Origin: Verrucomicrobiia bacterium
GTDB lineage: Bacteria > Verrucomicrobiota > Verrucomicrobiia > Verrucomicrobiales > DEV007
Direction: 5' to 3'
Length of the DNA stretch: 64,000 nucleotides
NCBI GenBank assembly: GCA_030425385.1
Contig: JAUIAH010000001.1
Span: 682,001 to 746,000, forward strand
In this document: positions 54,320 to 63,095 of the stretch, in pieces
How positions within the stretch are numbered: position 1 is the stretch's first letter
Layout: each line of letters begins with the position of its first letter
Notes under the pieces: model-generated
The model's input: the letters and a program-made list of their open reading frames with translations, nothing else
What the model was told of the DNA's origin: nothing
Database searches by the model: none
Made by a program: the position numbers and the translations under genes

Positions 54320-57300
54320 ATGAAGCGATTCCTTGCTGTTCTTGCCGCCATCTTCTCAGTCATGGGCCATGCTGCGGCGCAGGTAGATAGTGTGGTGGTC
54401 TTCCACGAGATCCACTACCATCCGGTCGCATCGGAAAGCGAGTTCGTCGAACTCTACAATCAGAACAGTGTTGATGTGGATATGTCAGGATGGTCGTTGC
54501 AAGGTGCTGGCACCTTCGTCTTTCCTGAAGGCACTCGCATTGAGGGGCGCGGCTACCTTGTGGTTGCTAGCGATCCGACCGCCATGCCCAATGGTGCCCT
54601 GGGCCCGCTGGAGGGGGCACTGAGCAACGCTGGAGAAGCCCTGACACTACGCAATCATAACAATCGTGTGATGGATCAGGTCCGATATGAAGACACGGAT
54701 CCCTGGCCGGTGGGTGCGGATGGCTCTGGCGCTTCCCTTTCGAAACGTGATCCCTGGCAGGGTAGTGGTGATCCGGCGTGGTGGACGGTGAGCACCACCT
54801 TGGGTGGCACTCCAGGAACGCCTAACCAAACGGATGCGAGGGCCACTGGCCGCGTGGTGTTTAGCGAAGTGCCTGCGTTGATGGCTGAGTCTTTCTGGAT
54901 CGAACTTCACAATCCGAGTGGAGAAATGGTGAACTTGGCGTCCCTGCACCTCTTTGCCAGCGATGGGGAGACGTTCCCGTTGAGTGGTGATCTGGCCCCG
55001 GGTGCCTACGGAACGATTTCGCTAAGTCATGCGTTTGCTGAGGGTGTGCGCCTCTTCCTAACAGACCCTGGCACCCATGAGTTTATCGATGCCGTGGCGT
55101 TGAAAGACCATCCTCAAGCACGCGTGACCTTTCCGAAGGGAGCGTTCCTTCATCCAAGCGCCACCACTCCTGGAGAGGCCAATGTGGTTTCGATCGATGA
55201 TCGGGTGGTGATCAATGAGATCATGTACCATCATCGGCCTACCTATCAGGATGTGGACGATCCGGAATCGGTCTATGAAGAGAATGACGAAGAATGGTTG
55301 GAGCTGACCAATCGTAGCGACGCGATGGTGGATTTGTCAGGATGGTCGTTGATCGATGGTGTGTCGTTTGTCTTCGAGGAGGGCGTGACCCTTGGCCCAG
55401 GGGCGTTTCTCGTCGTGGCGAATGATGCGGAGGACTTGCGTGCCAAGTATCCTGACATTACCATCGTAGGGGATTTCGAGGGATCGATGACCAATGGCGG
55501 CGAGCGTGTCACACTGGCCGATGCGCGTGGGAATCCGGTGGACACGGTGCGATACTGTGACGGTGCTCCCTGGCCAAGCGATGCCGATGGCTTTGGGTCC
55601 AGCTTGGAACTGAAGCATCCCGAGATGGACAATGAGCGGGCAGAATCGTGGGCTGCGAGTGATGAAAGTCTGAAGGCTAGTTGGCACACTTACACCTACC
55701 GTGCCGAAGCTATTCGACCGGTCTACACGGCCAATGTGCGCAACTTCCACGAACTCCGCATGGGTTTCATTCAGGCAGGGCGCTGCTTGGTGGATAATGT
55801 GAGTGTTGTCGAAGATCCCAATGGCGCAGCCACTGAACTGGTGCGCAATCGCACCTTCGGAAGCCTGTTTGCACCAAACACCTCTGGGAATTGGCGCTTG
55901 TTAGGCAATCATAGCCTCTCGGAAGCCATTGAAGATCCCGAGGCCGGAGCCGTCTTGCGCCTAGAGGCGGCGAGTTCCATGAATTATCTCAACAACCTGT
56001 GTGAAGCCAATCTCGCGGCACCAGTCGAGGTGGGCCAGACCTATGAGATCACCTTCGACGCCAAGTGGTTGGGAGGAAGCCCACAACTGCGCACTGAAAT
56101 TTATTATAACAAATTGGCGAAGAAGCACCTCCTCGCGCTGCCGGAGAAGCATGGCACGCCGGGGGCTCCGAATACCGCTCTTCTGGAAAAGCCTGTGCCC
56201 ACCTTCACGCATCTCCACCATGACCCGCCGGTGCCTGCTCCCGAGGAGCCCGTGACGGTCTCCGTGGAAGCCGTTTCGGCTAACGGACTCACGAAACTTA
56301 CTCTCTTCTATTCCGTCGATGATGGCGATTGGATGACGTTGCCCATGATGTCGGCGATGCCAGGAGAACCCTACACCGCGAGGGTTCCAGGGCAGAGCAA
56401 TGGTGCGGTGATCCAATTCTATGTGGAAGGCGAGGATGGGAACGGCGGTCTCTCCGTCTTTCCCGCTGATGGGGCAGCATCTGGGGCATTTGTGAGAGTG
56501 GCTGAACGCGCGCCCACCGATCGTCGGCAGTCCTTGCGTATCACGACGCGGAAATCAGACGCCACGGCCATTCACGCCGCGATCGATATCTTGAGCAATC
56601 TCCGGCGGGACGCGACCGTGATTGTGGATGAGGAACGGATCCTCTACAATTGTGGGGTGCGGTTGCGTGGGAGCATGTTTAGCCGGAGCAATGGAGGTGA
56701 TGCGGGACTCAACATCAAGTTTCCGGCGGACCAACGCTTTCGCGGCACGCAATCGACGATCATTGTGAGGCGGCGCAATCCTCAGGAGATTCTCGTCAAG
56801 CACATGGCCAATCAGGCCGGTGGGGTGCCTGCGAGCTATAACGATTTCGTCGAAATGCGAGGGTATCGTAGTGGTCAAGATGGATTGGCCCGCATGGAGA
56901 TGGCGCGCTTTGGAGAGAACTACCTCGCGGGAGCCTTTGATCAAGGAGACCAGCGCCCCGTCTTTAAGATGGAAGGGATTCGCGATTTCCAATCCACCGG
57001 TGCCGGTGGGGTGAAGAACCCCCAACCCGTCGGATGGATCGTGGATTTCGATCTCACCGATCTGGGGGATGATAAGGAGCAATACCGTCATGTCTTGCGC
57101 ATGATCAACGCTCGCAAACAAGACGATTATACTGGCATCATGCAACTTTGTAAGGCTTTCGGAGGTCCTGATGATGGGTTCCGTGAGGCCATGGAGGCGA
57201 TTGTGGATACGGATCAATGGGCCCGCATGATGGCCATGCAAACGCTCTGCGGCATCGCTGATGTGTATCCGATAGAGAATCCACACAATTTCAATCTCTA

Positions 57301-58819
57301 TCAACGTCCCACAGATGAACGCTTCGTCGCCATCCCATGGGATTGGGACTTCACGTTCAACCTTTCACCCTCTTCACGGATCATCGATCCGCGTTCTAGC
57401 CGGAAGAATCTGTGGCGTCTCTTGAATGAACCGGGCATCCATCGCCAGTTTCGTGGGCATTTGTTAGATTTGATCGATACGGTCTTCAATGAAGCCTACG
57501 CACAGGAATGGTTCGGCCATTACGGGGATGTGGCAGGCGCCAACTACAACAGCCATGTCAGCTACGTGCGCAACCGAGCGAGTTCAGTAAAGGGTCAGGC
57601 CAATTCGCTGACTACTTTCCGCATCCTATCCAACGAAGGGGAACCCTTTGCCATCGAGAGTGCTGACGTGACCTTGCGTGGCGAGGGCGGGATGCGCGTG
57701 CGCTCGATTGAGCATGTGGAAACTGGTCTCGTGCTTGAGCCGCATTGGATCGATGACGACACTTGGGAACTCACCCTGCCGTTGAGTAGGGGTGCCAATG
57801 TGATCACTTTACAAGCACGTGACTATCAAGGCACCAAGGGATCGCTCTTTAATCCGACTGGGCAGGATCAGATCACGGTCACCAATACGAGTGACCTCGT
57901 CGCACCCACGGCAGAGAATCTCCGGATTACCGAGATCATGTATCACCCCGCTGAGCCTTCCGAAGCGGAGCGAGCGGCGGGGTTCGACGATCAAGACGCG
58001 TTCGAATTCATCGAGCTGGCCAATGTGAGTGATCACATCATTGATCTGCGAAAGGTGTGGTTTCGTGAGGGCATTCAATTTGCCTTTGATCAGTTAGCGA
58101 ACCCACGCATGGCACCAGGAGAAACGATCGTCTTGGTTTCGGACGCAAGCGCCTTCGTGGCACGCTATGGTGAAGAGGTCGCCGTGGCAGGAACTTACGG
58201 GGGCCAATTGGCAAATGGTGGAGAACGGCTCACCTTGGTCGGGCCTCACGAGCAGATCCTGGAGCAGTTAGCCTATCATGATCGCGAACCGTGGCCAGAA
58301 GCGGCCGATGGGCCTGGGGGGTCGCTCACGCGTCGTGCAGATAGCAGTGACCCCAATGATCCAGCAAGTTGGGAAGTCAGTGTGGCTCCCTTTGGGACAC
58401 CGGGTCGAGTGGAGGAAGCCACGCCCGGTCTCACCTTTGCCGCGTGGGCGACGGCATCTATCGCAGACGCCACCAGGCGAGGCTTTCATCATGACCCCGA
58501 CAATGATGGCTACGTCAATGGCGTGGAATACGCGCTGATGGGCAATCCGCTCGTGAAAGAATCGGCACCACTTGTCAAGGTGAGCAGCGAGGAGGGCACC
58601 GTGGTGTTGCGATATCGGCAGCGCATCCAAGGAGACACCAGGATCATGTTAGAACACGCCACCGATCTTCGAACCTGGGAGCCTGCAAGCCAAGTGTTAG
58701 GATGGGTGTTAAGATGGGAACGCTTCGTGGGCGTTCAGGGTGATCACGAACAGGTGCAGGGCATCCTCCGGGTGTCTCTTGCCAACGCACAGCTTCGCTT
58801 GAAAGTGGTCCTTGACTGA
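54320..58819 (+). CDS. Secreted LTD/CotH-kinase multidomain protein
   Basis: 1499 residues with a signal peptide (cleavage near AAAQ). Three lamin-tail domains (LTD) at the N-terminus (~22-130, ~168-260 and ~293-450), seen as 'EIHYHP...EFVELYN...DMSGWSL' and 'NEIMYHHRP...EWLELTN...DLSGWSL'; a beta-rich spacer; a CotH kinase-like domain (~750-1110) with GVRLRGSMFSRS, KHMANQAGGVP and IPWDWDFTFN (1005-1014, the catalytic Asp motif); a fourth LTD (~1200-1380); and a C-terminal 'DPDNDGYVNGVEY' calcium-loop element leading into the shared 'LEHATDLRTW' module. CotH kinases phosphorylate secreted proteins. Codons such as TTAG follow the local pattern. Expect extracellular location. Confidence 0.9.
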   Translation: MKRFLAVLAAIFSVMGHAAAQVDSVVVFHEIHYHPVASESEFVELYNQNSVDVDMSGWSLQGAGTFVFPEGTRIEGRGYLVVASDPTAMPNGALGPLEGALSNAGEALTLRNHNNRVMDQVRYEDTDPWPVGADGSGASLSKRDPWQGSGDPAWWTVSTTLGGTPGTPNQTDARATGRVVFSEVPALMAESFWIELHNPSGEMVNLASLHLFASDGETFPLSGDLAPGAYGTISLSHAFAEGVRLFLTDPGTHEFIDAVALKDHPQARVTFPKGAFLHPSATTPGEANVVSIDDRVVINEIMYHHRPTYQDVDDPESVYEENDEEWLELTNRSDAMVDLSGWSLIDGVSFVFEEGVTLGPGAFLVVANDAEDLRAKYPDITIVGDFEGSMTNGGERVTLADARGNPVDTVRYCDGAPWPSDADGFGSSLELKHPEMDNERAESWAASDESLKASWHTYTYRAEAIRPVYTANVRNFHELRMGFIQAGRCLVDNVSVVEDPNGAATELVRNRTFGSLFAPNTSGNWRLLGNHSLSEAIEDPEAGAVLRLEAASSMNYLNNLCEANLAAPVEVGQTYEITFDAKWLGGSPQLRTEIYYNKLAKKHLLALPEKHGTPGAPNTALLEKPVPTFTHLHHDPPVPAPEEPVTVSVEAVSANGLTKLTLFYSVDDGDWMTLPMMSAMPGEPYTARVPGQSNGAVIQFYVEGEDGNGGLSVFPADGAASGAFVRVAERAPTDRRQSLRITTRKSDATAIHAAIDILSNLRRDATVIVDEERILYNCGVRLRGSMFSRSNGGDAGLNIKFPADQRFRGTQSTIIVRRRNPQEILVKHMANQAGGVPASYNDFVEMRGYRSGQDGLARMEMARFGENYLAGAFDQGDQRPVFKMEGIRDFQSTGAGGVKNPQPVGWIVDFDLTDLGDDKEQYRHVLRMINARKQDDYTGIMQLCKAFGGPDDGFREAMEAIVDTDQWARMMAMQTLCGIADVYPIENPHNFNLYQRPTDERFVAIPWDWDFTFNLSPSSRIIDPRSSRKNLWRLLNEPGIHRQFRGHLLDLIDTVFNEAYAQEWFGHYGDVAGANYNSHVSYVRNRASSVKGQANSLTTFRILSNEGEPFAIESADVTLRGEGGMRVRSIEHVETGLVLEPHWIDDDTWELTLPLSRGANVITLQARDYQGTKGSLFNPTGQDQITVTNTSDLVAPTAENLRITEIMYHPAEPSEAERAAGFDDQDAFEFIELANVSDHIIDLRKVWFREGIQFAFDQLANPRMAPGETIVLVSDASAFVARYGEEVAVAGTYGGQLANGGERLTLVGPHEQILEQLAYHDREPWPEAADGPGGSLTRRADSSDPNDPASWEVSVAPFGTPGRVEEATPGLTFAAWATASIADATRRGFHHDPDNDGYVNGVEYALMGNPLVKESAPLVKVSSEEGTVVLRYRQRIQGDTRIMLEHATDLRTWEPASQVLGWVLRWERFVGVQGDHEQVQGILRVSLANAQLRLKVVLD

Positions 58820-58873
58820 AGATCAGTGGATTCGGGTATTGTTAGAGATGGAACGTTGGCATCAATGAAGGAA

Positions 58874-58974
58874 GGGTTCTCCCGCCCCTTCAGGCCGGAG
58901 AGGGATGTCGCTCGGGAGAAACCCTAGGCTGAAGCCTAGGGCTGGGTTCTCCCGCCCCTTCAGGCCGGAGAGGG
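58874..58974. repeat. Structured intergenic repeat (direct repeat with hairpin)
   Basis: A 31-bp unit (starts GGGTTCTCCCGCCCC) occurs identically at 58874-58904 and 58944-58974. Between them lies a two-part inverted repeat: outer arms CGGGAGAA (58913-58920) and TTCTCCCG (58947-58954), inner arms CCCTAGGCT (58922-58930) and AGCCTAGGG (58933-58941) around a two-base loop. Another CCTAGGGCTGG copy follows at about 58990. Such compact palindromic clusters resemble REP-type elements. It also sits 54 bp after the CotH stop and could act as a terminator. The rest of 58820-59152 holds no gene. Confidence 0.6.
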
Positions 58975-59152
58975 GGGCGAAAGAGGGAAGCCTAGGGCTG
59001 GCGAGGGTTGTGCGAGAGGGAGTGCAGGGCCAAGACAAGAAGCCGTGGGCTGGCTTCTAAACCCTATCGTGATGATGTGACCTAATGTTGGCGTGACCGG
59101 ATTGATGATGTGGTGAATTGTCTCAATCAGAGGAGTAATGTGAGAATACGGA

Positions 59153-59806
59153 TTGAATTGTTCGGATTCATGTGGTCCGTTCACAATTGTGAAGTGTCTT
59201 ATCACCATTTTTGCATTTATTTACGCTTGCGAGACTTCAAGTGGAGCGGTGTTTGCATTGGAATTGGATCTTTGGTCCAACGCCTCCGAGCAATCTATGC
59301 TAACCCAAGCGAAAGGGTTTTGCGAGATTTCAGATAATCCTATTGTTTCGAATCTAGGCAATCGTGTTTCATTTGGATTGGAATCTTTAGATCTTGTATT
59401 TGATGGTGATGATCGCTTCCAATGGGATGAATTAGAGTCGATTGGTACAGGTTATAGTTTTGACCTTTTGGATCTATCCGACGGAAGTATTGCATTGGAA
59501 GTGACGCTCCCAATGCCCGATGGCCTCTTCGGACATACACATCCTTATTTCTTTGAAGAATGGAGGCATTGGTCAGGTGATCGCCCCAGTCTGGGTGAAA
59601 TCGATGTAGGTGACATCGAGGCACTACTCAACGATCCCCGACCTGATGGAGGAGGAAGTGCGGTAGGGCCAGAAGGGTGGGATTCTTGGCCAGAAGACAT
59701 CATAGGGTCCGGCGTGATAGCGGCGTTTGTTTCAATCCCTGAGCCAACGATTCCATCACTGCTTCTACTCGGAATGTGCTGGTTATTTGTGTTCCGAACT
59801 CGGTGA
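59153..59806 (+). CDS. PEP-CTERM exported protein
   Basis: A 217-residue product from TTG at 59153; a GTG at 59189 gives a better signal peptide (MKCLITIFAFIYA...SSGAVFA) and may be the true start. The C-terminus is a PEP-CTERM signal: IPEPT, a helix (PSLLLLGMCWLFVF) and RTR. The mature region has no recognisable domain; 'GDIEALLNDPRP' hints at a loop. Base composition is AT-rich. It is the second PEP-CTERM substrate in the window. Confidence 0.65.
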   Translation: MNCSDSCGPFTIVKCLITIFAFIYACETSSGAVFALELDLWSNASEQSMLTQAKGFCEISDNPIVSNLGNRVSFGLESLDLVFDGDDRFQWDELESIGTGYSFDLLDLSDGSIALEVTLPMPDGLFGHTHPYFFEEWRHWSGDRPSLGEIDVGDIEALLNDPRPDGGGSAVGPEGWDSWPEDIIGSGVIAAFVSIPEPTIPSLLLLGMCWLFVFRTR

Positions 59807-59816
59807 TTAATGCTTA

Positions 59817-60197
59817 TCAAATTAATAGGCTGCCGACCTTTTCGAGGCCGCAATGGAAGACGAACCAGTCGGGATTGAGGTCGGCGAGGCCGGGGCGGAG
59901 CTGGTCGAGTTCTTCGGCGGGGCCGTGGATTTCGAGTTGTTGCAGCTCGGCAAGTTGGGCGGCGCGTTCGAGGAGGTCGCCGACGTTCTCGAGGTGCTTG
60001 GCGGCTCCAGCGGCTCCGATGTAGGCTTCGCGGCAATGGATGAGTTCCTCGCCGATAGTGAAGTCGTAGTAGAGGCAGGCCGGTTCTGATCGTGTGCGCT
60101 CAACGAATTCGGGGAGCAGGGCGAGGAAGGCTTCACGCTGGCCTTCGTGCGGGCGGAAATACGGGTGGATACTGACGACGTTGGTGTGTGCGGCCAT
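59817..60197 (-). CDS. Antibiotic-biosynthesis-monooxygenase-fold (ABM) protein
   Basis: A 126-residue soluble protein. The N-terminal ~95 residues match the ABM dimeric alpha-beta barrel: VVSIHPYFRPHEGQREAFLA, ...CLYYDFTIG, and ...CREAYIGAAGAAKHLEN. The family includes small heme- or quinol-linked monooxygenases and proteins without known substrate. It has an extra ~30-residue tail. It is transcribed toward the PEP-CTERM gene (10 bp between stops) and stands alone. Confidence 0.75.
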   Translation of the reverse strand: MAAHTNVVSIHPYFRPHEGQREAFLALLPEFVERTRSEPACLYYDFTIGEELIHCREAYIGAAGAAKHLENVGDLLERAAQLAELQQLEIHGPAEELDQLRPGLADLNPDWFVFHCGLEKVGSLLI

Positions 60198-60526
60198 GAG
60201 GAGAACTTAGCGCCATGTGCGGACATGGGAAGGCAGGAATGGTTTGAACAGCAGGTCGCGAAGGAGATGGACGAGCCTGCTGGTGGGGAGCGCGGGTAGA
60301 AAGGGACCAAAGGGACCAGGAAGGTCATCTTGACTGCACCACCGATGACAATACGGCGCCATGAATAACGCCTCCAGCTGTCTTACTCTCTATTCTATCT
60401 GTGGGACCAATCCTAGCTTCGTCTCTGTGCCCTCACACAGTGCTATTCGAACTTCAGTCCTGACACGCCATGGCCATGGGCCGCGGTACCGGGTGGCAAG
60501 TCAATGGTCTCCTTGGATGGCCATCC
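60198..60526. other. Intergenic region
   Basis: No supported gene. A short tandem 'AAAGGGACC' duplication occurs at about 60300-60318. The plus-strand frame at 60361-60561 overlaps the 3' end of rsmE and has no protein-like features. It may hold the 3' end of the phosphatase-GrpE-DnaJ-RsmE transcript, but I see no clear terminator hairpin. Confidence 0.4.
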
Positions 60527-61285
60527 TTACTGACGGCGGAGTTCGTAGCCGAGGACGCTGAGGGTGTAGAGGGCGGCGGTTTCGGAACGGAGGACGATGG
60601 GGCCGAGGGTCCAGGGGAGGCAACCTTGACGTTGGGCAGTGGCCATTTCGGCTGGGGTGAAGTCGCCTTCGGGGCCGATGAGGGCGAGGGCGCTGGCAGG
60701 ACGGCTTTGGTGGATCTCCTCGTATTCTTGAACGATGCTAGGGAGCTGGCGAGCTTCCGGGCCCAGAGAGGCGAGGAGTCGGAGTTCTTCTGAGGGAACC
60801 TGTTGGAAATAGCTGTCGACCGTTTGCGGTTCTTCTAGAGTGGGGAGCCAGTTCTGACCGCTTTGCTTGCAGGCTTCGACAAGGATGCGTTGCCATTTCT
60901 GCTGCTTCTTGGCACGTTCGTCAGGGGCGTCAAGCTTGACGACGGTACGCTCGGAGAGAAGGGGAACGATGCGAGAGGCGCCGAGCTCGGTGGCTTTCTG
61001 GAGGATGAGCTCCATTTGCTTGCCTTTGATGACGGCTTGCGCAAGTGTCAGGGCAATGGGAAGTGGATCGGATTTGGTGAGGGTCTGACAGTCGAGGTCG
61101 ATCCGGTCTTTGCCGAGCGTGCGGATGGTGGCGGTGGCTTCCGTGCCTTGGCCGTTGAAGACGACGAGCTTGTCACCCTCGCTGTGGCGCATGACGTCGC
61201 GGCAATGATGCGCTTCGTCGCCAGTGAGGGCGAGTGCTTGGGGGTTCCAATCGGCGGCGGGGATGTGAAAGCGGCAGAGCGACAT
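60527..61285 (-). CDS. rsmE: 16S rRNA (uracil-1498-N3)-methyltransferase RsmE
   Basis: 252 residues, usual length for RsmE. N-terminal PUA-like domain (MSLCRFHIPA...HHCRDVMRHSEGD), then a SPOUT methyltransferase domain with the deep-knot motifs LALIGPEGDFTPAE and LGPIVLRSETAAL, plus 'KATELGASRIVPL'. It transfers a methyl group from S-adenosylmethionine to U1498 of 16S rRNA in the 30S subunit. It is the last gene of the operon with grpE and dnaJ (24 bp after dnaJ), an association also seen in many firmicutes and others. Confidence 0.95.
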   Translation of the reverse strand: MSLCRFHIPAADWNPQALALTGDEAHHCRDVMRHSEGDKLVVFNGQGTEATATIRTLGKDRIDLDCQTLTKSDPLPIALTLAQAVIKGKQMELILQKATELGASRIVPLLSERTVVKLDAPDERAKKQQKWQRILVEACKQSGQNWLPTLEEPQTVDSYFQQVPSEELRLLASLGPEARQLPSIVQEYEEIHQSRPASALALIGPEGDFTPAEMATAQRQGCLPWTLGPIVLRSETAALYTLSVLGYELRRQ

Positions 61286-61309
61286 GTTTCGATGGGAGGC
61301 GGCGGTCTG

Positions 61310-62464
61310 TTACTTGAAGAATTTCTTGGCTTTCTCGAAGAAGGATTCGTGGAGCGGCGAATTCTCTTCGCCGACGGAGTCACTGAATTGTTCGATTTGT
61401 TCTTTCTGTTCGGAGCTGAGTTTGGTGGGGACTTCGACTTGGACGCGGACATGGAGGTCGCCTTTCCGTCCGGTGCTGAGGTCTTGGATCCCTTTGGCGC
61501 GGAGGCGGAAGGTAGTACCGCTTTGGGTGCCTGCTGGAATCTTGATAGAGGCTTTGCCTTCGAGTGTGGGGACGACGAGTTCGCCACCGAGGGCGGCTTT
61601 GCCGAAAGAGACGGGGACTTCGCAGTAGAGGTCCTCTTCTTCGCGTTCGAAGATGGGATGCTCCTTGATGTGGATGACGACGTAGAGGTCGCCTGCGGGG
61701 CCACCGCGGACGCCAGCGTCTCCGTTGCCGGAGGAGCGGAGGCGGGAGCCTTCATTGATGCCGGCGGGGATGCGGAGCTTGATGCGGCTGGTTTCTTTGG
61801 TCCGACCGTCGCCGTTGCAGGTCTTGCAGGGTTGGGAAATGGTCTGGCCCGCACCGCGACAGTCGGGGCAGGTTTGTTGCACTTGGAAGAAGCCGCGGGA
61901 AGAAATGACTTGGCCGGCTCCGCCGCAGGTGCGGCAATTGACCATCTTCCCTCCAGCACCGACTCCGGAGCCGTTACAGGTCTTACAAGAGACGAGCTTC
62001 TCGAGTTCTAACGCTTTCTCGCATCCGGCAGCGGCTTCTTCGAGGGTGATCTGGAGATCGTAGCGGAGATCGGAGCCGCGCTGGCGTCCGCTGGCATCGC
62101 GTCCGCGTGCGCCGCCGCCGAAGAATTCTTCAAAGATACCGCCGCCGCCACCACCGCCGCCGCCACCGAAGACTTCGCGGAAGATATCGAAGGGATCAGC
62201 ACCCGCGGTGCTGCGACCACCTCCCATGCCCCCGCCTTCAAAGGCGGCGTGGCCGTAGCGATCGTAGGCAGCGCGTTTGTTCTCATCCATGAGGATCTCG
62301 TAGGCCTCACCGATCTTCTTAAAACGCTCTTCCGCAGAAGGGTCGTCTGGGTTCTTGTCAGGGTGATACTTGACGGCGAGCTTGCGGTAAGCCTTCTTGA
62401 TCTGATCACCTGTGGCTGAGCGATCGACCCCTAACAGTTCGTAATAATCTTCTTTGGCTGCCAT
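61310..62464 (-). CDS. dnaJ: Chaperone protein DnaJ
   Basis: 384 residues, type I Hsp40. J domain (1-70) with HPD at 34-36; a Gly/Phe-rich linker with a run of nine or so Gly (~105-115); four CxxCxGxG zinc motifs ([32 protein letters not shown]); then the C-terminal substrate-binding domains. It stimulates DnaK ATPase and delivers unfolded clients. grpE lies 14 bp upstream and rsmE downstream; dnaK itself is not in the window. Confidence 0.97.
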   Translation of the reverse strand: MAAKEDYYELLGVDRSATGDQIKKAYRKLAVKYHPDKNPDDPSAEERFKKIGEAYEILMDENKRAAYDRYGHAAFEGGGMGGGRSTAGADPFDIFREVFGGGGGGGGGGIFEEFFGGGARGRDASGRQRGSDLRYDLQITLEEAAAGCEKALELEKLVSCKTCNGSGVGAGGKMVNCRTCGGAGQVISSRGFFQVQQTCPDCRGAGQTISQPCKTCNGDGRTKETSRIKLRIPAGINEGSRLRSSGNGDAGVRGGPAGDLYVVIHIKEHPIFEREEEDLYCEVPVSFGKAALGGELVVPTLEGKASIKIPAGTQSGTTFRLRAKGIQDLSTGRKGDLHVRVQVEVPTKLSSEQKEQIEQFSDSVGEENSPLHESFFEKAKKFFK

Positions 62465-62478
62465 GCGATGATGGAATG

Positions 62479-63075
62479 TTAGGCGTTCTCGGGGCCTTTC
62501 GAGACCACGACATTGGCGGCCCGAACGAGACGGTCACCCATGCGGTAGCCCATGCGGACGACCTTGATAATGGCACCTTCGTCAATCTCGGCGTGATTCT
62601 CTTGGGCAACGGCCTCGTGGATATTGGGATCGAAGGCGGTGCCGGGTTGGGCATCGACGGGAGAAATGTTCTGATTCGTGAGGAAATCCTCAAACTGCTT
62701 GAGCACCATTTCCATGCCCATGAGGACGCCCTGGGGATCGGTGGCGTTGCGGGCGGCTTCGAGTCCAAAGTGGAAGTTATCGAGGACGGGAAGGAGCGAT
62801 TCGAAGAGGGATTGATTGGCGTAGCGAATGGCGTCTGCTTTCTCAGCGGTCATCCGTTTGCGGTAGTTATCGAGGTCCGCGCGGGCGCGGAGGGCCTGAT
62901 CTTTCCACTCACTGACTTGGCTCTCTAGAGCGGTCACGGGATCCAAGGCTTCCTCTGGCTCACCATCGCCGGAGGCGTCTACGGCCTGGGCGGCAGCTTT
63001 GGCAGCTTCTTCTTCGGGTGGGTTCGGGCGGTCGGTGTTCTGAGACGGGTCCGTCGTGGCTTCCGGTTCGGTCAT
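62479..63075 (-). CDS. grpE: Nucleotide exchange factor GrpE
   Basis: 198 residues. The acidic, low-complexity N-terminus (~1-50) is followed by a long helix ([20 protein letters not shown]) and the compact beta domain with '[13 protein letters not shown]' and '[12 protein letters not shown]', ending [11 protein letters not shown]. It releases ADP from DnaK. It begins 20 bp after the phosphatase gene, so the Hsp70 co-chaperones appear to be co-transcribed with a signalling phosphatase. Confidence 0.96.
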   Translation of the reverse strand: MTEPEATTDPSQNTDRPNPPEEEAAKAAAQAVDASGDGEPEEALDPVTALESQVSEWKDQALRARADLDNYRKRMTAEKADAIRYANQSLFESLLPVLDNFHFGLEAARNATDPQGVLMGMEMVLKQFEDFLTNQNISPVDAQPGTAFDPNIHEAVAQENHAEIDEGAIIKVVRMGYRMGDRLVRAANVVVSKGPENA

Positions 63076-63095
63076 GTTGAGCCTTTACGCAGCGA

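Noticed and set aside
58874-58974. Direct repeats considered as a CRISPR array
   Set aside because: Only two copies, internal palindromes, no regular spacers and no cas gene nearby.
60863-62011. Plus-strand frame of 382 codons opposite rsmE and dnaJ
   Set aside because: Gly/Asp/Glu-rich low-complexity sequence, which is the antisense image of the two confidently identified genes.
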